From the NCBI RefSeq assembly GCF_030362935.1, contig NZ_JAUCDY010000011.1:1-64000 (forward strand): 64,000 nt of DNA, in the 5' to 3' direction. The stretch is from Thiopseudomonas acetoxidans. Lineage in GTDB: Bacteria > Pseudomonadota > Gammaproteobacteria > Pseudomonadales > Pseudomonadaceae. A program made the translations under genes and the position numbers. Below are positions 8,129 through 18,117 of this stretch, one piece after another (position 1 is the first letter of the stretch; the number at the start of each line of letters is the position of its first letter). The notes beneath the pieces were generated by a model that saw only the letters and a program-made list of their open reading frames with translations, did no database searches and was not told the origin of the DNA.

Positions 8129-8476
8129 TCAACCCTGTGAACTTACCCACTGCAAACCAATGACCGAAGCAATCAGGCTGGCTAAAAAGAACATTCGCCA
8201 AAAGGTCGCAGGTTCATCAAACAGCAATATGCCGGCTATCACTGTGCCTGTTGCACCTATGGCACCCCAAACCGCATAAGCAGTACCCACGGGAATAGGC
8301 TTTGCACCGCCCATAGATTTGTACAGCAAAAACATGCTCAAAGATACACACAGCAAAAATACCGCCAACCAAAATGCTTGCGCTTTGCCAACACTTTGTT
8401 GCGCTTTGCCTAAGCTAATAGCAAACAGCGTCTCAAAAAAGCCGCCCACAATTAACATCAGCCAATTAATAGTCAT
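8129..8476 (-). CDS. Small multidrug resistance (SMR) exporter, SugE/Gdx-like
   Basis: 115 residues from the ATG at 8476 (GAG 7 bases upstream), with four membrane helices. The first helix contains the family's essential glutamate in GGFFETLFA. The IPVGTAYAVWGAIGATGTV stretch is typical of SMR proteins, and the sequence is closer to SugE/Gdx guanidinium exporters than to EmrE. SMR proteins act as dual-topology dimers exchanging protons for cations. I found no guanidine riboswitch in the 190 bases upstream. The LysR gene follows after 8 bases. The substrate is uncertain. Confidence 0.85.
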   Translation of the reverse strand: MTINWLMLIVGGFFETLFAISLGKAQQSVGKAQAFWLAVFLLCVSLSMFLLYKSMGGAKPIPVGTAYAVWGAIGATGTVIAGILLFDEPATFWRMFFLASLIASVIGLQWVSSQG

Positions 8477-8601
8477 TAAAACGCTCTTTAAATACGGGTT
8501 CAACAGAGATTGTTTAGGGCGAATTTAACGTCCTAAGGACTATCAGCTTAACTGAAGTGCATGACAAGCGCGATTTGACGGTTAGAAAAAGTAGTACCGG
8601 G

Positions 8602-8650
8602 GAGAAAAGCAGCAGGCACGCATAGCTGTATTTGCAATGCGCGCCTGCTG
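8602..8650 (-). terminator. Rho-independent terminator of the chemoreceptor gene
   Basis: CAGCAGGC (8610-8617) pairs with GCCTGCTG (8643-8650), extended by GCAT/ATGC with a mismatch. On the minus strand the stem is followed by TTTTCTCCCC. It lies just after the stop of the chemoreceptor gene. Confidence 0.7.
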
Positions 8651-8668
8651 GCTGATTTGCAGTGGACT

Positions 8669-10579
8669 TTAAATGCTAAACTGCTGTGCTTGCTCTTTTA
8701 ACTGGCGCGCCAGTGTCGCTAATTGGCGACTGGCTTCTGCGGTTTGCTGGGTTGCCTGCGCCACCTGCACAATCCCTTGGCTTAGGCCACTGACGTTCAC
8801 CGTAATATCCTGCGCCACCTGGCTTTGCTCTTCAGCAGCTGTAGAGATTTGCAAGCTGGCAGACTCGATACGGCCCACAGCCTCTTGAATGTGGTCTAAG
8901 GCTGTACCTGATTCCTGCGCGCGCTCAACACTATTGCGCGTTAGCTCAGCACTGGCATGCATTTGTTCTACAGCACGCAAAGAGCCTTGCTGGAACACTT
9001 CCATTTTTTCACGAATCGTATCTGTCGCATTGCGCGTATTGCCTGCCAGCGAACGTACTTCGTCGGCTACTACCGCAAAACCACGACCGGCTTCACCGGC
9101 ACGTGCGGCTTCGATGGCAGCGTTCAACGCCAGCAGGTTGGTTTGTTCAGCAACGCCCTGAATCATGTCCAATACTTGGCTAATATCCTTGGTATGCGTA
9201 TTTAACTCCTCAATCACCGTCACCGAATTGAGAATTTGTTCGCTCAAAGAGGTAATCGCATCAATAGAACCACGTACTGCTCTATGGCCGCCACTCGTCT
9301 CCTGCTGCGCCAACGTCGCCATTTCCGCTGCCTGAATCGTGTTGTTAGCCACTTCTTGAATGCTGGCACTCATCTCTTCCATGGCCGTAGCTACTAAATG
9401 GGTCTGACCTTCTTGCTCATCCACTGTTCGCAGTACCTGTGAGCTAGAGGAGCTCATTTGCTCAGAAGCGGTAGCCACACTAATACTGGCTGCCTGAATT
9501 TCACCAAGAATCGTTTGGAAATGCTGCAGCAGGTCATTGACCGTTTCTGCCACCTGCCCTACTTCATCCTGACTGAGCACTGGAACACGCAAACGCAAAT
9601 CACTTTTGTTACTGACTTCTAGTAACGTACGTCTGACACGTCTGAGTGGTGAAGTGATTTTACGTGCAAAATAATAGGTCGCCAGCATGCCCAAAACAAT
9701 AAACATCAGGGTTAGACCCATTAACAGCCAGCGTAACGACACCTGTGAAGCAAACACCTCATCACTGTCAGCCACAGCAGCCAACACCCACTGCGTGCCG
9801 GGAATCGCCGCAAACCCAGCAATACGCTGCAAACCAAAGTACTGGTAGCTGGTTACTCCCTGATTTTGGCTGCGCATTTGCGTGATTGCGGCAGCTAAGG
9901 AGGCATAATCCGGATTTGTTTTTGCTTGCTCACCGGGATTAAGTTGCTCCAAAACATGACTGCGATCGGGGCTGGCAATCAGCGTCCCCTGTGCGTTAAC
10001 AATCAGTGCGCTGCCGTGCGCGCCATACCCTTGGTCATCAGCAATCTCACTCAGCACAGTAGCGTCCATGCGCGCAATCAGCACATTCACTACCTGACCA
10101 TGCTGGTACACAGGAGCAGCCAACATGATCACAGGCTTATTAATAACTCGACTAATAATCACTTCAGACATATTGGTCTGACCTTGGAAGGCTTTTTGAA
10201 TGTAGTCCCTAGACGCTAAATCAGCCGAGGGTGCATCGGGGTAATGGGCAATACCCTTTTTATCAACAATGCCCATGCCTAGATAACCGAGTCGCTGACT
10301 GCTTTCCAGCAGAAAGCTCAGCTGCGTATGTTCAATATTGCCATCAAATTCTGGACGCATTGACAGCTCTTCAATAGCACGCAACTGCGTATCAATACGA
10401 CTGCGTACCAGCTTCGCTCCTTCGTGCGCCATGTGTGGCAATGTGTTATTAATTTGCTCTCTCAACGCTTGACCAGAGCGGTCTACCGATAAAAACCCTA
10501 TCCCGCCTGCCACCAGTATCAGCATGCAAGCAAAGCCCAACATTAATTTAAGCCCAAGGTTACTTTTGATTTTTAGCAT
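8669..10579 (-). CDS. Methyl-accepting chemotaxis protein with periplasmic Cache-type sensor
   Basis: 636 residues. Membrane segments at about 12-30 and 280-302 enclose a roughly 250-residue periplasmic region that looks like a Cache domain (IVDKKGIAHYPDAPSADLAS resembles ligand-binding Cache modules). A HAMP linker follows, then the cytoplasmic coiled-coil signalling domain with the highly conserved hairpin tip (VAEQTNLLALNAAIEAARAG, then GRGFAVVADEVRSLA). There is no C-terminal pentapeptide for CheR/CheB tethering. It relays ligand occupancy to CheA. The ligand cannot be read from the sequence. It is a single gene with its own terminator. Confidence 0.93.
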   Translation of the reverse strand: MLKIKSNLGLKLMLGFACMLILVAGGIGFLSVDRSGQALREQINNTLPHMAHEGAKLVRSRIDTQLRAIEELSMRPEFDGNIEHTQLSFLLESSQRLGYLGMGIVDKKGIAHYPDAPSADLASRDYIQKAFQGQTNMSEVIISRVINKPVIMLAAPVYQHGQVVNVLIARMDATVLSEIADDQGYGAHGSALIVNAQGTLIASPDRSHVLEQLNPGEQAKTNPDYASLAAAITQMRSQNQGVTSYQYFGLQRIAGFAAIPGTQWVLAAVADSDEVFASQVSLRWLLMGLTLMFIVLGMLATYYFARKITSPLRRVRRTLLEVSNKSDLRLRVPVLSQDEVGQVAETVNDLLQHFQTILGEIQAASISVATASEQMSSSSSQVLRTVDEQEGQTHLVATAMEEMSASIQEVANNTIQAAEMATLAQQETSGGHRAVRGSIDAITSLSEQILNSVTVIEELNTHTKDISQVLDMIQGVAEQTNLLALNAAIEAARAGEAGRGFAVVADEVRSLAGNTRNATDTIREKMEVFQQGSLRAVEQMHASAELTRNSVERAQESGTALDHIQEAVGRIESASLQISTAAEEQSQVAQDITVNVSGLSQGIVQVAQATQQTAEASRQLATLARQLKEQAQQFSI

Positions 10580-10880
10580 TAATCGTCCCTATTTTTAGAG
10601 TTTGAAACTCGGCCACTCAAAACATGATTCACTGATGTACCTGCCCTCACCATGAACAGCCGAGATTTTGCCACTCCCAGACAGTGTTGTTTTGATATCA
10701 CTCAATGACTAGCAAGCTACATAGTTATTTTAACTGGCGCAACAGCACAAAAAGTTACTGCACCGGCCATCTAATAATTTAAACATGCTATAACACTCAA
10801 GTTTGGTTAAACTAGCGCGTCTTAAAAGCACAGCATTTTCACATCCAGCGCGACACTGAATCGGCTTAGTGAGTTAAAAC
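10580..10880. other. Divergent intergenic region, chemoreceptor/gmk
   Basis: About 300 bases between two divergent genes. It must contain both promoters, but I found no clear -35/-10 pair, operator, repeat or RNA. Confidence 0.4.
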
Positions 10881-11504
10881 ATGAGTAAAAAAGGAATTCT
10901 TTATATTCTGTCCGCTCCTTCAGGTGCGGGTAAAACCAGCTTGGTAAAGTCTTTAGTAAGCGACCTTCCTTTTATTCGTGTCTCTGTCTCGCACACCACT
11001 CGCCCTATGCGTCCCGGCGAAGAAGATGGCGTCAATTATCATTTCACTGCTCGAGATAGGTTTCAGGAAATGATTAATCAGGGTGAATTTTTGGAGTTCG
11101 CTGAAGTGTTTGGTAATTTTTATGGCACCTCACAAGCATGGGTGCAGGACACTCTAGCTGAGGGTTACGATCTGATCTTAGAAATTGACTGGCAAGGTGC
11201 GCAGCAAATTCGACGTCTTATGCCCGAAGCCAAGTCTATTTTTATCTTGCCGCCCAGCCAAGCAGCGCTCCGCGAACGCCTACAAAACCGAGGGCAAGAC
11301 AACAGCGATGTGATTGAAAACCGCATGCGCCAAGCCGTCAGCGAGATGAGTCACTACGTTGAGTTTGATTACCTGATTATCAATGATAATTTCAATCAGG
11401 CACTGGACGAGCTAAAAGCCATTTTTACCGCCAATCAACTCGTCCTCAATAAACAGCAAAGCCAACATACCGAACTACTGCGCGAACTGCTCAAACCTCA
11501 GTAG
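10881..11504 (+). CDS. gmk: Guanylate kinase
   Basis: 207 residues, the normal size; converts GMP to GDP with ATP. The P-loop SAPSGAGKTSL is at 10-20, and the GMP-binding stretch (SVSHTTRPMRPGEEDGVNYHF) and the YGT segment in the lid region are intact. In most gammaproteobacteria, pseudomonads included, gmk is followed by rpoZ and spoT. Here the next gene is convergent and unrelated, so that group is broken up or gmk has moved. Confidence 0.96.
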   Translation: MSKKGILYILSAPSGAGKTSLVKSLVSDLPFIRVSVSHTTRPMRPGEEDGVNYHFTARDRFQEMINQGEFLEFAEVFGNFYGTSQAWVQDTLAEGYDLILEIDWQGAQQIRRLMPEAKSIFILPPSQAALRERLQNRGQDNSDVIENRMRQAVSEMSHYVEFDYLIINDNFNQALDELKAIFTANQLVLNKQQSQHTELLRELLKPQ

Positions 11505-11512
11505 GCAGTGAT

Positions 11513-12661
11513 TTAAACCACCAGATCCACTTGCTGCATGCTGCCAATGCGACCATCTTCAAAAACGAAGATTCCATTACTACGCACCTGACCTTGCAAC
11601 TCATTATTGGCAATCAAATCAAAACTTCCTTGTGCATGTTGCAGCGCTAGCGCGCCAATACCCGCATCAGCCAAACTCAGCAAGCGACCTTTGCCTTGGC
11701 TATCCGGCAACCAGAGTTTTAAATCCTTAAACACGGCATCTGCCGAATCAATAAACCCATTGCCGTCATCATCGTAACGGGCTAAATCAGCAAAACCATC
11801 ACCTGACAGCGCACCAAATAACTCGCGCCCATCATCGATACGTCCATTACCGTTTTTATCCAAAGCCAAATAAGCGCTGCCATTGCCTAACATGGCTAGA
11901 CTTTCTTTACGACCATTCGCATCCAAATCAAACTGCATTTGCTGCGAACTGAGTTGCGCCGAGCTAGCGGCATAATTAATCACCAATGGATCTTTTAAGG
12001 CAGCTCCCGCTCTGATGCTTACTGACTCATGACTGGCTTGTGTGTGTTGCATATGCATTGCAAAATTAAAGTCTATCGTCCGCCCATCCGCGGTGGTGAG
12101 ACTGCCGCTACTGTGCACCTTTAGCTCTTGTTGCTGCCACTGGGTAACGTGATAGTCATAGCTTAGCGAAGGTGCAGCGTTATTTGGCGGCGCAGACACT
12201 GCGGCGGCACCTACGCTTGCGTTAACTGGCGCTGGGTTACTAGAAAAATCTGCTAGTTCGTTTTGGCTGAATTTAACCAACATTTCTTGATAGGCACTAA
12301 AATCGCCATTCAGACGCGCCAAGGCAGCGAGTAACATGCGTAGTTTTTCTACATCCGCCTCATCTGGTGCAAAATCTGCCAGCGCACTTTCTGACTGAGG
12401 CGTATTAGCAAGACTGGCTGAACGGCTTTCTGCAGGGCTAATACTTTTTGCATAACTATCGAGCGCCGCCTTCGAGAGCGCGGGCTTAGGTTCGCTGCTA
12501 ACTTGCATCTGCTCAGCCGAGGCAAACAGCTGTTTTTCATGTCGCTGATAATGAATACTCTGCGCGCCGTTATTAAATCGCAAAGACTCGGTGACCTCGC
12601 GGCCAAATACTAACTGCTGTTCTGTTTGAATATTCAGATTACTGCTTGCCACAATATGCAT
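11513..12661 (-). CDS. Hypothetical protein with EF-hand-like calcium loops
   Basis: 382 residues, family not recognised. There is no signal peptide. The N-terminal 180 residues are low in hydrophobicity and rich in Ser, Ala and Gln. The C-terminal half contains Asp/Asn/Gly loops typical of calcium-binding repeats: DLDANGRKE, DKNGNGRIDDGRELFG and DDDGNGFIDSADAVF, at about residues 240-310. Such loops are seen in secreted or surface proteins and in uncharacterised cytoplasmic proteins of pseudomonads. It ends 8 bases from the end of convergent gmk. The link to calcium is inferred from the loops only. Confidence 0.6.
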   Translation of the reverse strand: MHIVASSNLNIQTEQQLVFGREVTESLRFNNGAQSIHYQRHEKQLFASAEQMQVSSEPKPALSKAALDSYAKSISPAESRSASLANTPQSESALADFAPDEADVEKLRMLLAALARLNGDFSAYQEMLVKFSQNELADFSSNPAPVNASVGAAAVSAPPNNAAPSLSYDYHVTQWQQQELKVHSSGSLTTADGRTIDFNFAMHMQHTQASHESVSIRAGAALKDPLVINYAASSAQLSSQQMQFDLDANGRKESLAMLGNGSAYLALDKNGNGRIDDGRELFGALSGDGFADLARYDDDGNGFIDSADAVFKDLKLWLPDSQGKGRLLSLADAGIGALALQHAQGSFDLIANNELQGQVRSNGIFVFEDGRIGSMQQVDLVV

Positions 12662-12771
12662 ATCTGCCTCCCAGTATCGCTACAACCTAACTGGCAGTGA
12701 TATCGGCATGATGGCATTTTCGTGCACTATTTACGACAAACGGTACAACCCATAAAGCGTATCGCGCGTTA

Positions 12772-13479
12772 TTAGACTGACATAGTGCTGGATTTGCGAC
12801 GACGCCAGTTATTCAAACTGACCTCTAAATCTTTCAGCGTATGTATGCCTTGGGCTTGAGCTTTTTTGAGAAAAATAAGCATTAGCTCAGCGGTGACCAT
12901 CGCATCGGCACAGGCGTTATGGCGCTGTAATACGTGCAAACCAAAGAACTCGACCCAGCTATCCATAGTCGGACAGCGCATACCGTGATCGGGGTAGAGC
13001 ATTGGCGCGATTTCTGCCAAATCGAAAAACGGGTGTTTAAAGTTAAAACCAAAAATATCCTTGAATTCACGAATCAGCAAACGCTGGTCAAAATCCGCAT
13101 GAAAAGCAAGCAGCGGGCTGACATCCACAAACTCTAAAAAATCCAGCATCGCTGTTTCTGTGCGTTCACCCGCCGCCACATCGCTCGGGGCAATCTGGTG
13201 AATCAGCACACTTTCACTGACTTTATGTCCTTCACGCTTAAGTGTGCGCGCCAACAATTGTCCTATTTCGATAGAGTTGTCCTGAATGACGACTGCACCG
13301 ATGGACAGTATTTTATCCTTTAGGGTATTGAGCCCCGTTGCTTCTAAATCCACCACCACAAAGCGCTGGCTAGCTAATGGCTGCTCAGCAATGGGCTCAG
13401 GCGCAGGCAAGGCATACAGACGCGCCATATCTTTTTCATCCACTTCGGGACGTTTGCTAAACCATTTAAAGAGTTTCAC
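12772..13479 (-). CDS. DnaQ-like 3'-5' exonuclease (DEDDh)
   Basis: 235 residues. The exonuclease motifs are intact: Exo I with Asp and Glu in VVDLEATGLN, Exo II in AFHADFD, and Exo III with His and Asp in QRHNACADA. This places it with the epsilon-subunit/RNase T type DEDDh nucleases. Its start overlaps the stop of the upstream cNMP/CBS/DUF294 gene by four bases (ATGA), so they are coupled. The same pair occurs in other pseudomonads, often near the acetate transporter actP, which is absent here. The substrate is unknown; it is unlikely to be the replicative proofreading subunit. Confidence 0.88.
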   Translation of the reverse strand: MKLFKWFSKRPEVDEKDMARLYALPAPEPIAEQPLASQRFVVVDLEATGLNTLKDKILSIGAVVIQDNSIEIGQLLARTLKREGHKVSESVLIHQIAPSDVAAGERTETAMLDFLEFVDVSPLLAFHADFDQRLLIREFKDIFGFNFKHPFFDLAEIAPMLYPDHGMRCPTMDSWVEFFGLHVLQRHNACADAMVTAELMLIFLKKAQAQGIHTLKDLEVSLNNWRRRKSSTMSV

Positions 13480-15416
13480 AGCTGATACCTAAACGACAAA
13501 CTGCTTTGCAAGCGCTGGGCCTGACGGAACGATTCACGCAAAATGCGGCGGTCCAGTGTATTCAGCTCATCGGGGTAGATACGATTTGAATACGCCACAC
13601 CCTGCTCGGCTTGCAGCTGATGCTGCTGCATGCGAATCAACTGAATAAAGTGGTATGCCTCGATATAGGCATCACCATCTAAACGTTCGATTATGCCCTT
13701 GCGCACCAGTTGGCGTATGCGCTCCAGCGTATTATTGGTTTCAATACCATGACTTAGCGCCAACACACGAACACCATCAACGATGGGCACTAAGCCTTTT
13801 ATTTTCAAATCTAGAGTGTCTTTTTCGACACCTTTTTTGGCCAGAGTAAAGTTACGGAACAAGCCACCCAAGGGCGGGCGGTTTTGTAAGGCTCCTTCCG
13901 CAAGAATTTTCTGGAATGCTTTGTCATTAACCACCATTTCGAGCATGTCACGCTGCAACGCCACGCAAGCATCTTCATCACCCCAAACAGCGCGCACATC
14001 AAAGAAGATTCCCTTATACACCATACGATTTGCCGAGGCTTCACGAATGAGCTTGCTGTAATAGCTCGACCATTCACGCCTCGACAAACATAGCTCAGCA
14101 TTACCCGCCATCACATTGCCTTTACACAGAGCAAAGCCGCAGTCATCAAGCGCGACGTTGATTTCACGCGCAATGGGTAATAATTTTTGTCGTATAGCAT
14201 TAGCTTCTGCTTGGCTGTCGGCCTCGAATAAAATACCGTTATCCTGATCCGTATGTAGTGTTTGCTCCCGCCGCCCTTGACTACCAAATACCACCCACGA
14301 GAACTTAACTCCAGGGTCACCATGTTTTTCTATGCACAGCTCGATCACCCTTGAGGTAGTGTGATCGTTAAGTAAAGTAATCAAGCGCGTTGTTTGTTCT
14401 GGACTGGCACCATGTGCAATCATGCGCTCAACCAGCTCACGCACATCGCTACGCATCTGTACTATTTTTTCTAGACTTGGTGCGGTGCGTATAGCGCGCG
14501 CCAAATGCACCAAATCAACACGGCGCAAGGAGAACAAATCGCGCTCAGACACCATACCAACAATACGCCCATCTTGGGCTAAACAGATATGAGCAATGTG
14601 CCGCTCAGTCATGGCTAAAGCAGCATCAAAGGCCGTCGCATCTGGTGATAAACAAAATGGGTTAGCGGTCATAACTTGCTGCATGGGCTGACGTAAATCC
14701 GTATTAGGATCGGCAATCACCCGGCGCAAGTCGCGCAGGGTAAAAATCCCCTGTGGTCGCTGCAAAACATCAGCAACAAGAATACTACCGACTTGCTGCT
14801 CGTGCATTATCTGCACTGCTTCATGCAGTGGAGTATCCTTAGTGCAGGTCACAGGCATGCGCATGGACGCAATATCTACCAGCTTGGTGTCCATCGAAAT
14901 CTGCGAGCCTAATGACTCAGCAGCACGGCTCTGCACTTTTTGATTCACCTGATCAAGCAAGCTACTCATGCCGCGCACACAGAAATCACGGAAGTGTTCG
15001 CTGCGCGAAATCAGTTTAATAAAGGCGGCTTTATTAAATAAAAAACAGAACGTATCTTCTTCAGCAACGTGTACTGTGCGCGTTTCGCGCTCACTTAATA
15101 TAGCTGCTATGGGAAAACATTCACCGGCAGAGAGCTCAAAGGTGGTTTCATCGCTGGTGCCCTGTCCTTTACGTCGCTCACCATAAACCCGGCCTTGCTT
15201 AATAATGTACAGATGCTCTACTGGCCCATCCTCTGGAGCAATAACGGACTCACCTTGGGCATAAAATCTTAAAATACAGTTTTCCACCAAGAAGCCGAGC
15301 TCTGAGGCTTCCATTGCATCAAAAGGTGGATATTGTTTTAAAAAGTCTAACGTTCCTTGGATATTTTGCTGTACCGCAGCACGTCCAGTCTCAGCAAAGG
15401 CATCATGACGGCTCAT
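13476..15416 (-). CDS. cNMP-binding/CBS/DUF294 nucleotidyltransferase-like signalling protein
   Basis: 646 residues. Domain order by motif: a cyclic-nucleotide-binding fold (about 25-145), a pair of CBS domains (about 175-290; GSILVADVL and GRIVGMVSERDLF), a DUF294 nucleotidyltransferase-like domain with FGSQGRREQTLHTDQDNGIL (about 365-385), and a helical C-terminal DUF294_C part. The catalytic-type GS...D-x-D pattern of GlnD/GlnE-like transferases is present. Proteins of this build are thought to act in carbon or energy signalling, often next to acetate genes; the target is unknown. The exonuclease gene overlaps its end by four bases. Confidence 0.9.
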   Translation of the reverse strand: MSRHDAFAETGRAAVQQNIQGTLDFLKQYPPFDAMEASELGFLVENCILRFYAQGESVIAPEDGPVEHLYIIKQGRVYGERRKGQGTSDETTFELSAGECFPIAAILSERETRTVHVAEEDTFCFLFNKAAFIKLISRSEHFRDFCVRGMSSLLDQVNQKVQSRAAESLGSQISMDTKLVDIASMRMPVTCTKDTPLHEAVQIMHEQQVGSILVADVLQRPQGIFTLRDLRRVIADPNTDLRQPMQQVMTANPFCLSPDATAFDAALAMTERHIAHICLAQDGRIVGMVSERDLFSLRRVDLVHLARAIRTAPSLEKIVQMRSDVRELVERMIAHGASPEQTTRLITLLNDHTTSRVIELCIEKHGDPGVKFSWVVFGSQGRREQTLHTDQDNGILFEADSQAEANAIRQKLLPIAREINVALDDCGFALCKGNVMAGNAELCLSRREWSSYYSKLIREASANRMVYKGIFFDVRAVWGDEDACVALQRDMLEMVVNDKAFQKILAEGALQNRPPLGGLFRNFTLAKKGVEKDTLDLKIKGLVPIVDGVRVLALSHGIETNNTLERIRQLVRKGIIERLDGDAYIEAYHFIQLIRMQQHQLQAEQGVAYSNRIYPDELNTLDRRILRESFRQAQRLQSSLSFRYQL

Positions 15417-15724
15417 CTACATTCCTCCTACAGGGCAGAGGATAGTACTTTTCTGCCAAGCTTCGCCCAATTGGACGTAAGTTGCAGTGAGTAGGCTCAG
15501 ACCTGTATGCATCTTGTTGTTTTTGTTTGCGTATTGGCTGATTCTGTGCAAATTCGCACAACTATACAAGTACTTATGCCAATAGAAGACCAAAGTTATT
15601 ACTAAACTATCGTCAATTAATGACTGCTCACTTAGATAGCAGTTTTACTATGCTCGACTCGAAATAATCGTAAGCACATCAGAACCTGGCGTTTATACCC
15701 CAGCTAGAGCGAAACTCCATAAAT
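15417..15724. other. Intergenic region upstream of the cNMP/CBS gene
   Basis: About 310 bases without a gene. It holds the promoter region of the cNMP/CBS/DUF294 gene on the minus strand. I see no clear operator, repeat or RNA. Confidence 0.4.
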
Positions 15725-15752
15725 AAAAAAAACCGCCCAAAGGCGGTTTTTT
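15725..15752 (-). terminator. Terminator of glcB
   Basis: AACCGCC (15731-15737) / GGCGGTT (15742-15748) with A-runs on the left and T-runs on the right, so it can work on both strands. It lies 22 bases after the glcB stop. Confidence 0.9.
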
Positions 15753-15774
15753 CATCACTACAGTTCAGGCTGTA

Positions 15775-17952
15775 CTACAGTCCGTTCTTCGCTTTAAATT
15801 CGCGGCGACGACGGTGTAATACAGGTTCGGTGTAACCATTAGGCTGTGCACGGCCATCCAGTACCAGCTCCAGTGCGGCTTGGAAAGCAATGCTGTCATC
15901 GAAGTTAGGTGCCATGTTGCGATAGAAAGGATCTCCTGCATTCTGACGGTCAACTACCTCTGCCATTCGCTGCATGGTTTCAATGATTTGCGCTTCGTCG
16001 GTAATGCCGTGACGCAACCAGTTAGCCATGTGCTGGCTGGAAATACGTAAAGTGGCACGGTCTTCCATCAGGCCGATATCATTGATATCTGGAACCTTTG
16101 AACACCCTACGCTCTGCTCAACCCAGCGTACAACATAACCCAGAATACCCTGAGCGTTGTTGTCCAGTTCGGCTTGGATTTCTTCTGCAGTCCAGTCGGT
16201 GCTAGGCGCCAACGGTATGGTCAGAATGTCGTCCAAAGAAGCAAACTCGCGCTTTTTCAGCTCTTCTTGGCGCGCAAATACATCCAACTCGTGGTAGTGC
16301 GTGGCGTGCAAGGTTGCTGCAGTCGGTGACGGAACCCAAGCGGTGTTGGCACCGGCTTTCACGTGACCTATTTTTTGCTCAACCATGTCAGCCATTAGAT
16401 CTGGCATCGCCCACATACCCTTACCAATTTGTGCTTTGCCCGATAGCCCCGTAGCTAAACCCACGTCAACGTTCCAATCTTCGTAAGCAGCAATCCATTT
16501 CTCGCTGCGCATCTGCGTCTTGCGAACAAAGGCGCCTGCTTCCATAGAGGTATGGATTTCATCACCGGTACGGTCCAAGAAGCCTGTGTTAATAAACACC
16601 ACACGCTCTTTGGCTGCTTTAATACAGGATTTCAGGTTAACCGTAGTACGGCGCTCTTCATCCATGATGCCCATTTTCAGAGTGTAGCGCTGCATGCCAA
16701 GAACGTCTTCAACACGCGCAAACAGCTCGTCAGCAAAGGCCACTTCTTCTGGGCCGTGCATTTTTGGCTTCACAATGTACATGCTGCCGGTGCGGCTGTT
16801 TGGACGCGTGGTGTTGCCTTTCAGGTTATGCAAAGCAATCAAGCTCGTAAACAACGCATCCATTATACCTTCTGGCATCTCGTTGCCGTCTGCATCAAGA
16901 ATCGCGGGGTTCGTCATTAGGTGACCAACGTTACGCACAAACAGCAGTGAACGGCCATGCAGGGTGACGGTGTCGCCATTCAAACCCGTGTATTCACGAT
17001 CCGGATTCATCTCACGCACAAAGGTCTTGTCGCCCTTGGTGACGCTTTCGGACAAATCACCCTTCATCAAGCCTAACCAGTTGCGGTACACCAGGGTTTT
17101 GTCGTCGGCATCCACAGCGGCCACAGAGTCTTCACAGTCAATGATGGTGGTGATGGCGGCTTCTAAAATAATATCTTTAACGCCGGCAGCGTCGGTTTTG
17201 CCAATAAAGTTATCGGGGTCAATCTGGATCTCAATATGCAAACCGTTGTTTTTCAACAGGATAGCTGTTGGATTTTGGGCGTCACCCTGATAACCAACGA
17301 GCTGTGCATCATTGTCCAAGCCGGTATTGGTGCCGCCTTTAAGGGCAACAATCAGCTTGCCATCGGCAATACGGTAACCTGTGGACTCTGCATGGGAACC
17401 CGCAGCTAAAGGTACAGCTTTGTCTAAGAAAGCACGTGCATAGGCGATTACTTTATCGCCACGGACTTTGTTATAGCCTTTACCTTTTTCAGCGCCATCT
17501 GCTTCGCTAATTACGTCAGTGCCATAAAGCGCATCATAGAGCGAACCCCAGCGTGCATTGGCAGCGTTTAGCGCAAAACGTGCGTTGGTCACAGGTACTA
17601 CTAACTGTGGACCCGCCATACGAGCAATTTCATCGTCAACATTTTGTGTGCTGGCTTGGAAGTCCGCCGCTTCTGGCAACAAATATCCAATTTCTTGCAG
17701 GAATGCTTTATAAGCCACTGCATCATGAGCTTGGCCCTTGCGTGCAAGGTGCCACTCATCAATTTTCGCTTGTAAGGCATCACGTTTTTCTAGCAGGGCG
17801 CGATTTTTCGGTGCAAGGTCTTGCAGAACCTTCGTTGCGCCTTCCCAGAATTTGTCTGCATCTATGCCAGTGCCGGGAATAGCTTGCTCATTTACGAAGT
17901 CATAGAGAACTTTAGCGACTTGTAAGCCGCCTACTTGTACACGTTCGGTCAT
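15775..17952 (-). CDS. glcB: Malate synthase G
   Basis: 725 residues, full length for the monomeric G isoform, which condenses glyoxylate with acetyl-CoA to malate. Recognised by the N-terminus (RVQVGGLQVAKVLYDFVNEQ) and conserved core stretches such as TTIIDCEDSVAAVDADDK and RTTVNLKSCIKAAKERVVF, which line the active site. It allows growth on acetate or glycolate through the glyoxylate bypass. The gene stands alone with a strong terminator. The start has an adequate purine-rich sequence upstream (GAGTGAGGCAAAG). Confidence 0.96.
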   Translation of the reverse strand: MTERVQVGGLQVAKVLYDFVNEQAIPGTGIDADKFWEGATKVLQDLAPKNRALLEKRDALQAKIDEWHLARKGQAHDAVAYKAFLQEIGYLLPEAADFQASTQNVDDEIARMAGPQLVVPVTNARFALNAANARWGSLYDALYGTDVISEADGAEKGKGYNKVRGDKVIAYARAFLDKAVPLAAGSHAESTGYRIADGKLIVALKGGTNTGLDNDAQLVGYQGDAQNPTAILLKNNGLHIEIQIDPDNFIGKTDAAGVKDIILEAAITTIIDCEDSVAAVDADDKTLVYRNWLGLMKGDLSESVTKGDKTFVREMNPDREYTGLNGDTVTLHGRSLLFVRNVGHLMTNPAILDADGNEMPEGIMDALFTSLIALHNLKGNTTRPNSRTGSMYIVKPKMHGPEEVAFADELFARVEDVLGMQRYTLKMGIMDEERRTTVNLKSCIKAAKERVVFINTGFLDRTGDEIHTSMEAGAFVRKTQMRSEKWIAAYEDWNVDVGLATGLSGKAQIGKGMWAMPDLMADMVEQKIGHVKAGANTAWVPSPTAATLHATHYHELDVFARQEELKKREFASLDDILTIPLAPSTDWTAEEIQAELDNNAQGILGYVVRWVEQSVGCSKVPDINDIGLMEDRATLRISSQHMANWLRHGITDEAQIIETMQRMAEVVDRQNAGDPFYRNMAPNFDDSIAFQAALELVLDGRAQPNGYTEPVLHRRRREFKAKNGL

Positions 17953-18117
17953 CTTTGCCTCACTCTCTGCTTGAAAAAGCCTTATATAAAAACACAGCTA
18001 AAAATGCTGTGTAGTGAAAGATTCTAAATACTACAGGATTACGAAAAAAATAACAGAGGTAAAAATGCGACTTTAGAAATACACAAGGTGCAGTAGCGGA
18101 GCGCTTAAATAATAGGC

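Noticed and set aside
8477..8668. Guanidine riboswitch upstream of the SMR exporter
   Set aside because: I found no structure matching the known guanidine riboswitch classes by eye.
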